From Bacillota bacterium (GTDB lineage: Bacteria; Bacillota; Clostridia; DSM-8532), in NCBI GenBank assembly GCA_023440865.1, contig JAEXRM010000020.1, positions 1 to 49,048 of the forward strand: a stretch of DNA of 49,048 bases, given 5' to 3'. How positions within the stretch are numbered: position 1 is the stretch's first letter; each line of letters begins with the position of its first letter. Below are positions 1 to 8,505 of this stretch, piece after piece. The position numbers and the translations under genes were made by a program. Below the pieces are notes generated by a model, which did no database searches, was not told the DNA's origin, and saw nothing but the letters and a program-made list of their open reading frames with translations.

Positions 1-1091
1 AAGGCGGCGCGACCTGCCTGGCGTTGTGCGACACGAACGGCGGCTGCTTCCCCGACGAGATCACGGAGATCGTGACTGCGGTCAGGACCGCGTTCCCGTC
101 CGTCGAGATCGGCATCCACTGCCACAACGACACGGGCATGGCGGTCGCCAATTCCTGCATGGCCGTGGAAGCCGGCGCGACTCACGTGCAGGGCACCTAC
201 ATCGGCTTCGGGGAGCGGTGCGGCAATGCCAACCTCTCCACCATCATCGCCAACCTGCAGCTCAAGCGCGGGATGTCCTGCATTCCCGAGGTGAACATGG
301 CCACGCTCACGGTCACCGCGCGGCGTGTCGCCGAGATTGCAAACGTGTCCTTGAATGAACGCGACCCGTATGTCGGGCACAGCGCGTTCGCCCACAAGGG
401 CGGCATGCACATCGACGGTGTCACGAAGGCGTCCCGTTCGTTCGAGCACGTCGCACCTGAAACGGTCGGCAACGAACGGCATTTCCTCATGTCCGAGGTC
501 AGTGGCAGAAACACCATCCTCGAGAAGATCCGCCAGGTCGCCCCACGGCTCGAGAAGGATTCGCCGGAGACCGCCGAGATCATGAAGCGGCTCAAGGAGC
601 TCGAGCACCTGGGGTACCAGTTCGAGGGCGCGGAAAGCACCTTCGAGCTGATCATCCGCAAGCAGCTGGGCAAATACAAGCCCTTCTTCGAGCTCGAACA
701 CTTCAAGATCATCGGAGAGCAGCCGCCGACGGGTCCCTACAGCTCCTCCGCCATCATCAAGGTGAAGGTGGACGGAACAAGCGAGATTTCTGCTGCGGAG
801 GGCGATGGTCCGGTTCATGCCCTCGACCGCGCGCTGCGCAAGGTGCTGGTCACCTTCTATCCTGAGCTGGCCAAGGTTCACCTGACCGACTACAAGGTCC
901 GCGTGCTCGACACCCGCTCCGCCACGGCCGCCAAGGTCCGCGTCCTGATCGAGTCCACGGACGGCGAGAGCGTCTGGACAACGGTCGGCGTATCCACCGA
1001 CATCATCGAGGCCAGCTGGATCGCATTGGTCGATTCCATCGAGTACATGCTCCTCAAGGAGCTGGAGAAGAAGATCCGCGTGTACCTGTAA
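1..1091 (+). CDS. cimA: Citramalate synthase, 3' part (5' end outside window)
   Basis: The enzyme condenses acetyl-CoA with pyruvate to (R)-citramalate, the first step of the threonine-independent route to isoleucine. The reading frame is open from the first bases (codons begin at position 3), so the N-terminus lies upstream. Visible are the end of the HMGL-like TIM barrel, with LCDTNGG and the metal-site sequence IGIHCHND, then SAFAHKGGMHIDG, then GNERHFLMSEVSGRN, which is typical of the CimA/TIGR00977 branch rather than LeuA. The last 130 or so residues form the LeuA-type allosteric domain. It heads a same-strand run with leuB, ilvD and ilvB; LeuB also acts on citramalate-derived methylmalate, which fits CimA. 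A 2-isopropylmalate synthase is the alternative but less likely. Confidence 0.9.
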   Translation, partial: GGATCLALCDTNGGCFPDEITEIVTAVRTAFPSVEIGIHCHNDTGMAVANSCMAVEAGATHVQGTYIGFGERCGNANLSTIIANLQLKRGMSCIPEVNMATLTVTARRVAEIANVSLNERDPYVGHSAFAHKGGMHIDGVTKASRSFEHVAPETVGNERHFLMSEVSGRNTILEKIRQVAPRLEKDSPETAEIMKRLKELEHLGYQFEGAESTFELIIRKQLGKYKPFFELEHFKIIGEQPPTGPYSSSAIIKVKVDGTSEISAAEGDGPVHALDRALRKVLVTFYPELAKVHLTDYKVRVLDTRSATAAKVRVLIESTDGESVWTTVGVSTDIIEASWIALVDSIEYMLLKELEKKIRVYL

Positions 1092-1222
1092 CCATAGACA
1101 CGCGCCTGGCGCATCCCGCGCGGCGAAAGCATGCTGCGGGTCCGCGCCGCGGGAATCCCCATGGAGCCCGCGAACACGGCGTTCCGGCATGATAGATCAC
1201 AAGCAATGGGAGGGACGGCAAC

Positions 1223-2299
1223 ATGGAGTTCAGAATCGCACTCATCCGGGGAGACGGCATCGGTCCGGAAGTGATCGGCGAGGCCGTGAAGGTGATGGAA
1301 GCCATCGGTACGAAATTCGGGCATTCGTTCGCGTTTTCCGACGTGCTCGCGGGCGGCTGCGCCATCGACGCAACCGGCGGTCCGCTGCCACAGGAAACCA
1401 TCGACATCTGCAAGGCCAGCGACTCGGTGCTGCTCGGTGCGGTCGGCGGATGGAAATGGGATGTCCTGCCCGGCCACATGCGTCCGGAACGTGCGCTGCT
1501 CGGCCTGCGAGGCGAGCTGGGCCTGTATGCGAACATCCGCCCCGCCATCCTGCACCCGGCCCTGAAGGAGGCTTGCCCGCTGCGAGCCGATATCGTCGAG
1601 GGCGGTCTGGACATCTGCGTGGTGCGCGAGCTGACCGGCGGCATGTACTTCGGCGACCGCGGCCGCCGCACAAGCCACAAGGGCTATGGCGAAGAGGCGT
1701 ATGACACCGAGGCCTACAGCGTGGCGGAGGTCGAACGCATCACCCGCTCCGCCTTCGACATCGCGATGAAGCGCGGCAAGAAGCTCTGCAGCGTCGACAA
1801 GGCGAACGTGCTGGAAAGCTCACGTCTGTGGCGCGAGGTGGTCGTGAAGATCGCCGCGGAATATCCGGAGGTCGAGCTCTCGCACATGTACGTCGACAAC
1901 GCGGCGATGCAGCTGGTGCGCAATCCGCGCCAGTTCGACGTCATCGTCACGACGAACATGTTCGGCGATATCCTGTCGGACGAGGCCAGCATGATCACCG
2001 GTTCCATCGGCATGCTGCCCTCCGCGAGCCTGGGTGCCACGAAATGCGGCATGTACGAGCCCATCCACGGCTCCGCGCCGGACATCGCCGGCCAGGACAG
2101 GGCCAATCCCATCGCGACGATCCTCTCGGTCGCGATGATGCTGCGGTATTCCTTCAGCCTCGAGGCCGAAGCGGTGGCCATCGAGAACGCCGTCACCCAG
2201 GTGCTCGAGGCCGGCTGGCGCACGGGTGACATCATGAGCCCCGGCATGAAGGCCGTCGGCACAAGGGAAATGGGCCGCCTCATCGTCGAGGCGCTTTGA
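1223..2299 (+). CDS. leuB: 3-isopropylmalate dehydrogenase
   Basis: This is a NAD-dependent oxidative decarboxylase of 3-isopropylmalate in leucine synthesis, and of 3-methylmalate in the citramalate route to isoleucine. The protein has 358 residues, the usual size. It starts with FRIALIRGDGIGPEV, the dimer and substrate-binding region carries RELTGGMYFGDR, and the C-terminal half carries NMFGDILSDEASMITGSIG, the isopropylmalate/isocitrate dehydrogenase signature, followed by EPIHGSAPDIAGQ. The ATG at 1223 follows a GGGAGGG ribosome binding site at 1208-1214. The 131-base gap to cimA shows no clear terminator, so co-transcription is likely. LeuC and LeuD are not in the window and may lie upstream. 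Confidence 0.95.
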   Translation: MEFRIALIRGDGIGPEVIGEAVKVMEAIGTKFGHSFAFSDVLAGGCAIDATGGPLPQETIDICKASDSVLLGAVGGWKWDVLPGHMRPERALLGLRGELGLYANIRPAILHPALKEACPLRADIVEGGLDICVVRELTGGMYFGDRGRRTSHKGYGEEAYDTEAYSVAEVERITRSAFDIAMKRGKKLCSVDKANVLESSRLWREVVVKIAAEYPEVELSHMYVDNAAMQLVRNPRQFDVIVTTNMFGDILSDEASMITGSIGMLPSASLGATKCGMYEPIHGSAPDIAGQDRANPIATILSVAMMLRYSFSLEAEAVAIENAVTQVLEAGWRTGDIMSPGMKAVGTREMGRLIVEAL

Positions 2300-2403
2300 T
2301 GCAAGACCACCCTTGCCACGGGCTTTGTCCGTGAACGGGGGCGTCGGATCCACTGCCGCGTGCATCGCCGAACGATGCCGGTCATCGGACGAAAGGAGCC
2401 AGC

Positions 2404-4062
2404 ATGAACAGCAACAAAATCAAGCAGGGCGTCGAACGTGCCCCGCATCGATCCCTCCTCAAGGCGATGGGCATGACGGACGAGGAGATCGCCCGCCCGC
2501 TCGTTGGTGTCGTGAATTCCTTCAACGAGGTCATTCCCGGGCACATCCACCTGAGGACCATCGTGGACGCAGTCAAGGCGGGCATCCGCATGGCCGGCGG
2601 CACGCCGGTTGAATTCCCCGCCATCGGCGTGTGTGACGGCATCGCAATGGGACACGCGGGCATGCATTATTCGCTGGCTTCGCGCGAGTTGGTCGCTGAT
2701 TCCACCGAATCGGTCGCGCTGGCGCATTGCCTGGATGCGATGGTCATGGTGCCCAATTGTGACAAGATCGTACCCGGCATGTTGATGGCGGCCGCCCGCG
2801 TGAACATTCCCACCGTGGTGGTGTCCGGCGGCGCGATGATGGCGGGCCGGCGCGATGGCGCGGTGCTCGACCTCAATTCTGTATTCGAGGCGGTCGGCGC
2901 GGTCAAGGCGGGCAACATGTCCGAATCCGAGCTCGCCTGCATCGAAAATGGCGCCTGCCCCAGCTGCGGCTCCTGCTCGGGCATGTTTACGGCGAACAGC
3001 ATGAACTGCCTGACCGAGGTGCTCGGCATCGGATTGCCTGGCAACGGCACCATCCTCGCGGTGATGGCCGAGCGCGTGCGCCTGGCGAAAACAGCCGGCG
3101 TGAAGGTCATGGAGATGCTGGAAAAGGGCCTCAGGCCGCGCGACATCATGTCGCGGGCGGCCTTTGAGAATGCACTGGCCGTTGACATGGCGCTGGGGTG
3201 CAGCACGAACAGCATGCTGCACCTGCCGGCCATCGCGCATGAGGCCGGCGTGGCGTTCGACCTCGAATGGGCAAACGAGATCAGCGCAAAGACCCCGAAC
3301 CTGTGCAAGCTCGCACCCGCGGGGCCGCACCATGTCGAGGATCTCGACGCGGCCGGCGGCGTGCAGGCCGTCATGAAGGAGCTGGCACGCAAGGGGCTGC
3401 TGCATCTTGATTTGCCGACGGTCTCCGGCCGGACGGTCGGGGAGAACATCCAGCTGGCGGTCAACCGCAATCCCGAGGTCATCCGCCCCATCGAAACCCC
3501 CTATTCCAAGACAGGCGGCATCGCTGTCCTCAAGGGCAACCTCGCACCGGACGCCTGCGTGGTCAAGCGTTCCGCCGTTGATCCTTCCATGCAGCGATTC
3601 TCCGGCACAGCCGTCGTGTTCGATTCGGAGGACGCCTCCATCGAGGCCATCTATGCCGGAAAGGTGAAGGCGGGCGACGTGGTGGTCATCCGGTACGAGG
3701 GTCCCAAGGGCGGACCCGGCATGCGCGAGATGCTTTCGCCGACCTCCGCAATCGTGGGCATGGGTCTTGGCAAGGACGTTGCGCTGATCACGGACGGTCG
3801 GTTCTCCGGCGCGACGCGCGGCGCCTGTATCGGACATGTGTCGCCCGAGGCCGCGGCCGGTGGTCCGATCGCATTTGTGCGGGACGGCGACCGCATCGAC
3901 ATCGACATGCACGCCGGCACGATTTCCGTCGATGTGTCCGCCGACGAGTTCGTCGAGCGGCGCAAGACCTGGATGCCGCCGGAGCCCAAGGTGAAGACCG
4001 GCTACCTCGCCCGGTACGCGAAGCTTGTGACCAGCGCGAACAGGGGGGCTGTACTGGAGTAG
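2404..4062 (+). CDS. ilvD: Dihydroxy-acid dehydratase
   Basis: It dehydrates 2,3-dihydroxy-isovalerate and 2,3-dihydroxy-3-methylvalerate to the keto acids of valine and isoleucine. The protein is 552 residues, the family length. Iron-sulfur cluster ligands appear in VPNCDKIVPGM and in CPSCGSCSGMFTANSM; further family motifs are GCSTNSMLHLPAIA and TDGRFSGATRGACIGHVSPEA near the C-terminus. The ATG at 2404 has an AAAGGAG site at 2392-2398. It sits between leuB and ilvB on the same strand with short gaps, as expected for a branched-chain amino acid operon. The enzyme is cytosolic and its cluster is oxygen sensitive in many relatives. Confidence 0.97.
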   Translation: MNSNKIKQGVERAPHRSLLKAMGMTDEEIARPLVGVVNSFNEVIPGHIHLRTIVDAVKAGIRMAGGTPVEFPAIGVCDGIAMGHAGMHYSLASRELVADSTESVALAHCLDAMVMVPNCDKIVPGMLMAAARVNIPTVVVSGGAMMAGRRDGAVLDLNSVFEAVGAVKAGNMSESELACIENGACPSCGSCSGMFTANSMNCLTEVLGIGLPGNGTILAVMAERVRLAKTAGVKVMEMLEKGLRPRDIMSRAAFENALAVDMALGCSTNSMLHLPAIAHEAGVAFDLEWANEISAKTPNLCKLAPAGPHHVEDLDAAGGVQAVMKELARKGLLHLDLPTVSGRTVGENIQLAVNRNPEVIRPIETPYSKTGGIAVLKGNLAPDACVVKRSAVDPSMQRFSGTAVVFDSEDASIEAIYAGKVKAGDVVVIRYEGPKGGPGMREMLSPTSAIVGMGLGKDVALITDGRFSGATRGACIGHVSPEAAAGGPIAFVRDGDRIDIDMHAGTISVDVSADEFVERRKTWMPPEPKVKTGYLARYAKLVTSANRGAVLE

Positions 4063-4128
4063 AGACGGCCGCAGGCGTGCCATCACCTTTTACCGGTGCG
4101 GCGCGCCATCACCTGAGTGGAGGATAAG

Positions 4129-5805
4129 ATGAAACTCAACGGAGCCGAATTGCTCGTCCAATGTCTGCTGGAACAGGGCGTCGACACCATCTTCGGGTTT
4201 CCCGGCGGTGCGGTGCTCAACATCTACGACGCGCTGTACAAGTACCGCGACCGCATCCGGCACATCCTGACCTCGCACGAGCAGGGCGCCGCCCATGCGG
4301 CGGACGGTTATGCCCGCTCGACCGGCAGGGTCGGCGTCTGTCTCGCCACATCGGGACCTGGCGCCACCAACCTGGTGACGGGCATCGCCACCGCGTACAT
4401 GGATTCGATCCCCCTGGTCGCCATCACCGGCAATGTGGCGTTGGGCCTGCTGGGACGCGACAGTTTCCAGGAGGTGGACATCCAGGGCATCACGATGCCC
4501 GTGACCAAGCACAACTACATCGTCAAGAATGTCGAGGATCTGGCGGACACCGTCCGGGAAGCGTTCCGCATCGCCCAGTCCGGCCGGCCGGGACCGGTGC
4601 TCATCGACATCCCCAAGGACGTGACCGCCCATGTGGCGCGCTATGTGCCCGCGGAGCCGGTTGCGGTGGAACGCAGCACCGCACTCATCACGCAGGCAGG
4701 CCTGGAAAAGGCCGCCGAAATGATCCATGTCAGCAGGAAGCCCTTCCTGTATGCGGGCGGTGGCATCATCGCCTCGGGCGCCTCCGAGGAGCTGCGCCTG
4801 TTCGCGGAGGCTGTGAATGCGCCAATTTCCACCTCGTTGATGGGCATTGGCGGTTTTCCGGCCGATCATTCCCTCTTCACCGGCATGATCGGCATGCACG
4901 GCTCCAAAACCACCAACCTCGCGGTCTCGGAATGCGACCTGCTCATCGCCATCGGCATCCGGTTTTCAGACCGGGCCACCAGCAACCTCGCCCGGTTCGC
5001 ACCGCACGCGAAGATCCTGCACATCGATATCGACGCGGCCGAGGTCAACAAGAACGTTCATGTGACCCACCACATCATCGGTGACGCGAAAGTCGTGCTG
5101 CAGCGGCTTACGCCCATGATCCGCAAGGTTGGCCGCGAAGCATGGGACGGCTACATCCTGGGCATGAAGCGGCAATACCCGCTGGCCTATGAGGATGTCT
5201 GCAGCGTGATGCCCCAGACGATCATCCGGAAGATCCGCGAGCTTGCCGGTCCGGACGCGATCGTGGCGACGGAGGTCGGCCAGCACCAGATGTGGACGGC
5301 GCAGCACTACGGTTTTTCCAAGCCACGCACCTTCCTGACCTCGGGTGGCCTGGGGACGATGGGCTACGGGTTGGGCGCCGCGATCGGCGCGCAGGTGGCC
5401 TGCCCGGACCGGCGCGTGTTCAACATCGCCGGCGACGGCTCGTTCCGCATGAACCTCACCGAGCTGGCGACGGCGGTGGAATACAACCTGCCGGTCATCG
5501 AGGTCATCCTGAACAACCATGTGCTCGGCATGGTCCGCCAATGGCAGGACATGTTCTATGACAAGCGCTACTCCCACACGACGATCGACCGCGGCACCGA
5601 CTTCGTGAAGCTGGCGGAGGCATTCGGCGCGCTGGGACTCACGATCGCGACGCCGGAGGACATCGAGCCGGTGCTCCGGCAGGCGATGGAGTCCGGACGC
5701 ACGGTGGTCATCAACTGCGAAATCGGGCAGGACATCAAGGTATTCCCGATGGTGGCGCCCGGCAAGGGCATCGACGAGGTGGTCATCGAGTCCGATATTT
5801 CCTGA
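4129..5805 (+). CDS. ilvB: Acetolactate synthase, large (catalytic) subunit
   Basis: This thiamine-diphosphate enzyme makes 2-acetolactate or 2-aceto-2-hydroxybutyrate from pyruvate. I use the ATG at 4129 (558 residues): the GTG at 4117 is itself part of the GTGGAGG ribosome binding site. The N-terminal PYR domain has IFGFPGGAVL and the catalytic Glu in SHEQGAAHAADGYAR; the middle domain is an FAD-type Rossmann fold; the C-terminal PP domain has GDGSFRMNLTELATA and the LNNHVLGM stretch, the usual GDG-to-NN thiamine motif. No small regulatory subunit (ilvN) or ilvC follows; the gene is closed by a terminator at 5832-5880. A catabolic acetolactate synthase is less likely given the biosynthetic neighbours. 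Confidence 0.95.
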   Translation: MKLNGAELLVQCLLEQGVDTIFGFPGGAVLNIYDALYKYRDRIRHILTSHEQGAAHAADGYARSTGRVGVCLATSGPGATNLVTGIATAYMDSIPLVAITGNVALGLLGRDSFQEVDIQGITMPVTKHNYIVKNVEDLADTVREAFRIAQSGRPGPVLIDIPKDVTAHVARYVPAEPVAVERSTALITQAGLEKAAEMIHVSRKPFLYAGGGIIASGASEELRLFAEAVNAPISTSLMGIGGFPADHSLFTGMIGMHGSKTTNLAVSECDLLIAIGIRFSDRATSNLARFAPHAKILHIDIDAAEVNKNVHVTHHIIGDAKVVLQRLTPMIRKVGREAWDGYILGMKRQYPLAYEDVCSVMPQTIIRKIRELAGPDAIVATEVGQHQMWTAQHYGFSKPRTFLTSGGLGTMGYGLGAAIGAQVACPDRRVFNIAGDGSFRMNLTELATAVEYNLPVIEVILNNHVLGMVRQWQDMFYDKRYSHTTIDRGTDFVKLAEAFGALGLTIATPEDIEPVLRQAMESGRTVVINCEIGQDIKVFPMVAPGKGIDEVVIESDIS

Positions 5806-5831
5806 AGAACGGATCCATGGCATGCAGATTG

Positions 5832-5880
5832 GACAGGGGTGAGCTCCGGGATTTCAAGGAGACGCACCCCTGTCTTTTTT
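5832..5880 (+). terminator. Intrinsic terminator of the branched-chain amino acid run
   Basis: A perfect 10-base inverted repeat (GACAGGGGTG at 5832-5841 and CACCCCTGTC at 5865-5874) with a 23-base loop is followed directly by TTTTTT (5875-5880). It lies 26 bases after the ilvB stop. Confidence 0.85.
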
Positions 5881-5892
5881 GGGCGAACCGCA

Positions 5893-5921
5893 TTGCGGCG
5901 GAAAGCCGCCGGGCGTATCAT
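5893..5921 (+). promoter_or_regulatory. Sigma-A-like promoter for the PfkB kinase gene
   Basis: TTGCGG (5893-5898) and TATCAT (5916-5921) are separated by 17 bases. The site lies just after the ilvB terminator and about 80 bases before the kinase start. Confidence 0.5.
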
Positions 5922-5999
5922 GACAGGGGGCGCATCATATGCCAGACGCCGGCGCCCTGTCACCATGAACCTTGCGGGGAGCGGAAGGAGCCGGACAGG

Positions 6000-6938
6000 A
6001 TGAAACCCGTGATGACGCTGACCCTGAATCCGGCCGTAGACCAGATCATCGAACTGGACCGGCTGGTGGTCGGATCGATGAACCGTGCCAGATCCAGCAC
6101 CCCCATGACGGGTGGCAAGGGGGTCAATGTCGCACGCGTGCTCAAGGCATTCGATGTGCCCGTGCTGGCTGCGGGATTCGCCGCAGGGGCTGGCGGGGCG
6201 TCCGTCATCCGCACGCTCGGAGCGGAGGGCATTCCCGCACGATTCCTCGAAGTGCCGGGCGAAGTGCGGATCAATCTGAAGATGCATGACGCAGCCAGCG
6301 GCAAGACCACCGAAATCAACCAGCCCGGCTTCACGGTCGACGAGGCGGTCTTCGGGCGCCTGCTCGCGATGCTGGCGCCGCTGGTCGGCGAGATGTCGGC
6401 GCTTGTCCTGACGGGCAGCCTGCCGGCGGGCACGCCACCGGATGCATACAGAAGGCTGGGCATCCTGGCGCGCGAACGGGGGGTTCCCGTGTTTCTGGAT
6501 GCCGATGGCGATAACCTCAGATGGGGCCTTTCGGCCTATCCCTTCGCCGTAAAACCCAACCGCGACGAACTCGAACGCCATACAGGCGTACGTCTTGGCG
6601 GCGATCGCGATTGGCTGCGCGGTCTGCGCGGCCTGCAGACGGCCGGGGCGGAGCGGGTGGCCGCGACCATGGGGCCAGAAGGTGTGATGATGCTCGACGG
6701 CGATACGGCCTGGCATGCCGGGGGACTGCGCATCCAGCCCGCCTGCGCCACCGGTGCGGGCGACGCGGCGCTGGCGGCCATGATCTGGGCCTGGAGCCGG
6801 GCGCTGCCGCCTCGGCGCACCGTGGCGCTCATGAGTGCGGCGGGCGGCGTGACGACATCGAAGCCGGGGGTTGCGTTCTGCACCCTCGAGGAAGCGCTCG
6901 CGGCGTCGGAGCGGATACCGGTACGCGAAGTGCGATGA
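6000..6938 (+). CDS. PfkB-family hexose-phosphate kinase (1-phosphofructokinase / tagatose-6-phosphate kinase type)
   Basis: The protein is a 312-residue PfkB carbohydrate kinase of the FruK/LacC subgroup, which phosphorylates fructose-1-phosphate or tagatose-6-phosphate in the cytosol. It begins with MTLTLNPAVDQIIELD, carries the N-terminal PfkB signature GGKGVNVARVLKAF near residue 39, the TGSLPAGTPPDAY segment, and the C-terminal ATGAGDAALAAM with the catalytic Asp of GAGD. The ATG at 6000 has GGAAGGAG upstream at 5983-5990; the open frame extends further upstream, but into the terminator. No PTS transporter is adjacent, so the substrate cannot be decided. A Gfo/Idh/MocA oxidoreductase follows after 114 bases. 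Fructose-1-phosphate is the default guess. Confidence 0.85.
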   Translation: MKPVMTLTLNPAVDQIIELDRLVVGSMNRARSSTPMTGGKGVNVARVLKAFDVPVLAAGFAAGAGGASVIRTLGAEGIPARFLEVPGEVRINLKMHDAASGKTTEINQPGFTVDEAVFGRLLAMLAPLVGEMSALVLTGSLPAGTPPDAYRRLGILARERGVPVFLDADGDNLRWGLSAYPFAVKPNRDELERHTGVRLGGDRDWLRGLRGLQTAGAERVAATMGPEGVMMLDGDTAWHAGGLRIQPACATGAGDAALAAMIWAWSRALPPRRTVALMSAAGGVTTSKPGVAFCTLEEALAASERIPVREVR

Positions 6939-7052
6939 TTCCGGCAGCACGCTGATGACATGTGGCAAGGAAATGGAACAACCATGAATCCATGATATGT
7001 GTGTGATGAAAGCAAGGGCGCAGGCAGAACTGGGTGGCGGAAGGAGCGGAGC

Positions 7053-8243
7053 ATGGCGGAGAAGCTGGGTGTGGTGCTGGTGGGCATCGGCGGATACGGG
7101 GGCCTGTATGTTGAGGAACTGCTGGATCGCGCGGACCGGACCGGGGTGGTGCTCAGGGGCGTTGTGGATCCCTGCCCGGAGAATTGCCGGCGCATCGCGG
7201 AAATCCGGGAGAGGGGCATACCGGTCCATGCGAGCCTTGCGGCCTTTTATGCGGCATCCGGCGCGGAGCTTGCCGTGATCTCCTCGCCCATCCAACATCA
7301 TGCAGATGATGTGTGCCTCGCATTGGCGCACGGCAGTCATGTGCTGTGCGAGAAGCCGGCCGCCGCGCTGCCGCAGGACGTCGAACGGATGATGGCCGCG
7401 CGCGACCGGGCGGGCCGCATCGTGGCCATCGGATACCAGTGGTCCTACAGTCCCGCCGTGCAGGCCCTCAAGCGCGACATCCTCTCCGGCCGGTTCGGCA
7501 GGCCGGTCAGGCTCAAGACCATTGTGCTGTGGCCGCGCGGATGGCAGTACTACGCACGCAGCTGGGCGGGCCGCGTGAAGGATCCGGAAGGGCGCTGGGT
7601 GCTTGACAGCGTGGCGGCAAACGCGACGGCGCACTACCTGCACAACATGCTGTACCTGTTGGGGGCCGAACCCGATCGCAGCGCCGTGCCCGCCCGCATC
7701 CAGTCGGAGGTTTACCGGGCAAACGACATCGAGAATTATGACACGGCTGCGTTCCGCATGTGGACGCGGGACGGCGTACCGCTGCTGTTCCTCGCGTCGC
7801 ATGCCATCACGCCGGAGGCGGTGCGCCAACCCGAGTTCGTCTTCACGTTCGAGCGGGCGGAAATCCGCTATTTTGCGGAGTTTGGCGAAGGTACGGGCAA
7901 CATCCGCGCCATGCTGGCGGATGGGAGCGAAACCAACTACGGCAACCCGTCCGAGGACGACCTGCTCAAGTTCCGCACCACCATTGATGCGATCCGCCAT
8001 GGAAACGGCGTTGCGTGTGGGTTGGAAGCAGCAGCCGCGCACACGTACTGCATGGAGGCGGTGTACCGTGCGATGCCCGAGGTGCCCGTGTTCCCGTCCG
8101 ACTGGGTCGTGCGCGACGACGTGCGGCGCGTTACCTTCGTCAAGGGACTCGCCGGCCTGTGCAACCGCTGTTATGACGAGTGGCGCCTGCCGTCCGAGGT
8201 GGGCGCGACCTGGGCGTACAAGGCCTCGGACGTGATGGTCTGA
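7053..8243 (+). CDS. Gfo/Idh/MocA-family oxidoreductase
   Basis: This is a 396-residue NAD(P)-dependent sugar or inositol dehydrogenase-like protein. The N-terminal Rossmann fold shows VVLVGIGGYGGLYVEEL, a GxGxxG-type loop, and the family EKP motif appears as HVLCEKPAAALPQDVERMM, where the Lys is the usual catalytic residue. The C-terminal alpha/beta domain follows (SVAANATAHYLHNMLY). The ATG at 7053 follows GGAAGG at 7039-7044. The substrate is unknown. It is on the same strand as the PfkB kinase, and the two may form a small sugar-use unit, but the gap of 114 bases leaves separate transcription possible. No signal peptide is seen, so it is cytosolic. Confidence 0.88.
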   Translation: MAEKLGVVLVGIGGYGGLYVEELLDRADRTGVVLRGVVDPCPENCRRIAEIRERGIPVHASLAAFYAASGAELAVISSPIQHHADDVCLALAHGSHVLCEKPAAALPQDVERMMAARDRAGRIVAIGYQWSYSPAVQALKRDILSGRFGRPVRLKTIVLWPRGWQYYARSWAGRVKDPEGRWVLDSVAANATAHYLHNMLYLLGAEPDRSAVPARIQSEVYRANDIENYDTAAFRMWTRDGVPLLFLASHAITPEAVRQPEFVFTFERAEIRYFAEFGEGTGNIRAMLADGSETNYGNPSEDDLLKFRTTIDAIRHGNGVACGLEAAAAHTYCMEAVYRAMPEVPVFPSDWVVRDDVRRVTFVKGLAGLCNRCYDEWRLPSEVGATWAYKASDVMV

Positions 8244-8382
8244 CCGCAGGCATCCCTGTGAATGAGGCTGTGTGCCGAACCGCATTCGCGAGGCGGAGGC
8301 ATGCGGGCCAAGGCCCGAGGTACGACCGAATCTCCGGATCTTCAAGATCAGGGAATGATGACCCGGTGGTTTGCAGGCGGCG

Positions 8383-8412
8383 TTGCCATATCCTGCATTT
8401 GTTCTGTATAAT
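8383..8412 (+). promoter_or_regulatory. Sigma-A promoter of glmM
   Basis: TTGCCA (8383-8388) and a perfect TATAAT (8407-8412) are 18 bases apart, about 94 bases before the glmM ATG. It is one of the best promoter matches in the window. Confidence 0.75.
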
Positions 8413-8505
8413 GAATGAGCCTTGTTGCGGTATTCCGCACGGGGTTCATTGGTGCGACTCAAAGCGTAAGGGTGGACAACGACACCACCCCATTGGAGGC
8501 AGCGC

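Noticed and set aside
1092..1222. A terminator between cimA and leuB from a TCCCGCG/CGCGGGA stem
   Set aside because: No T run follows and the stem is short; in this GC-rich DNA it is not convincing.
1714..4086. Long minus-strand open frame (790 codons) opposite leuB and ilvD
   Set aside because: It is antisense to two clearly conserved genes and has low-complexity, His- and Arg-rich translation, as expected of a GC-rich shadow frame.
4117..4128. GTG 4117 as the ilvB start
   Set aside because: These bases form the GTGGAGG ribosome binding site of ATG 4129, where homology to the family also begins.
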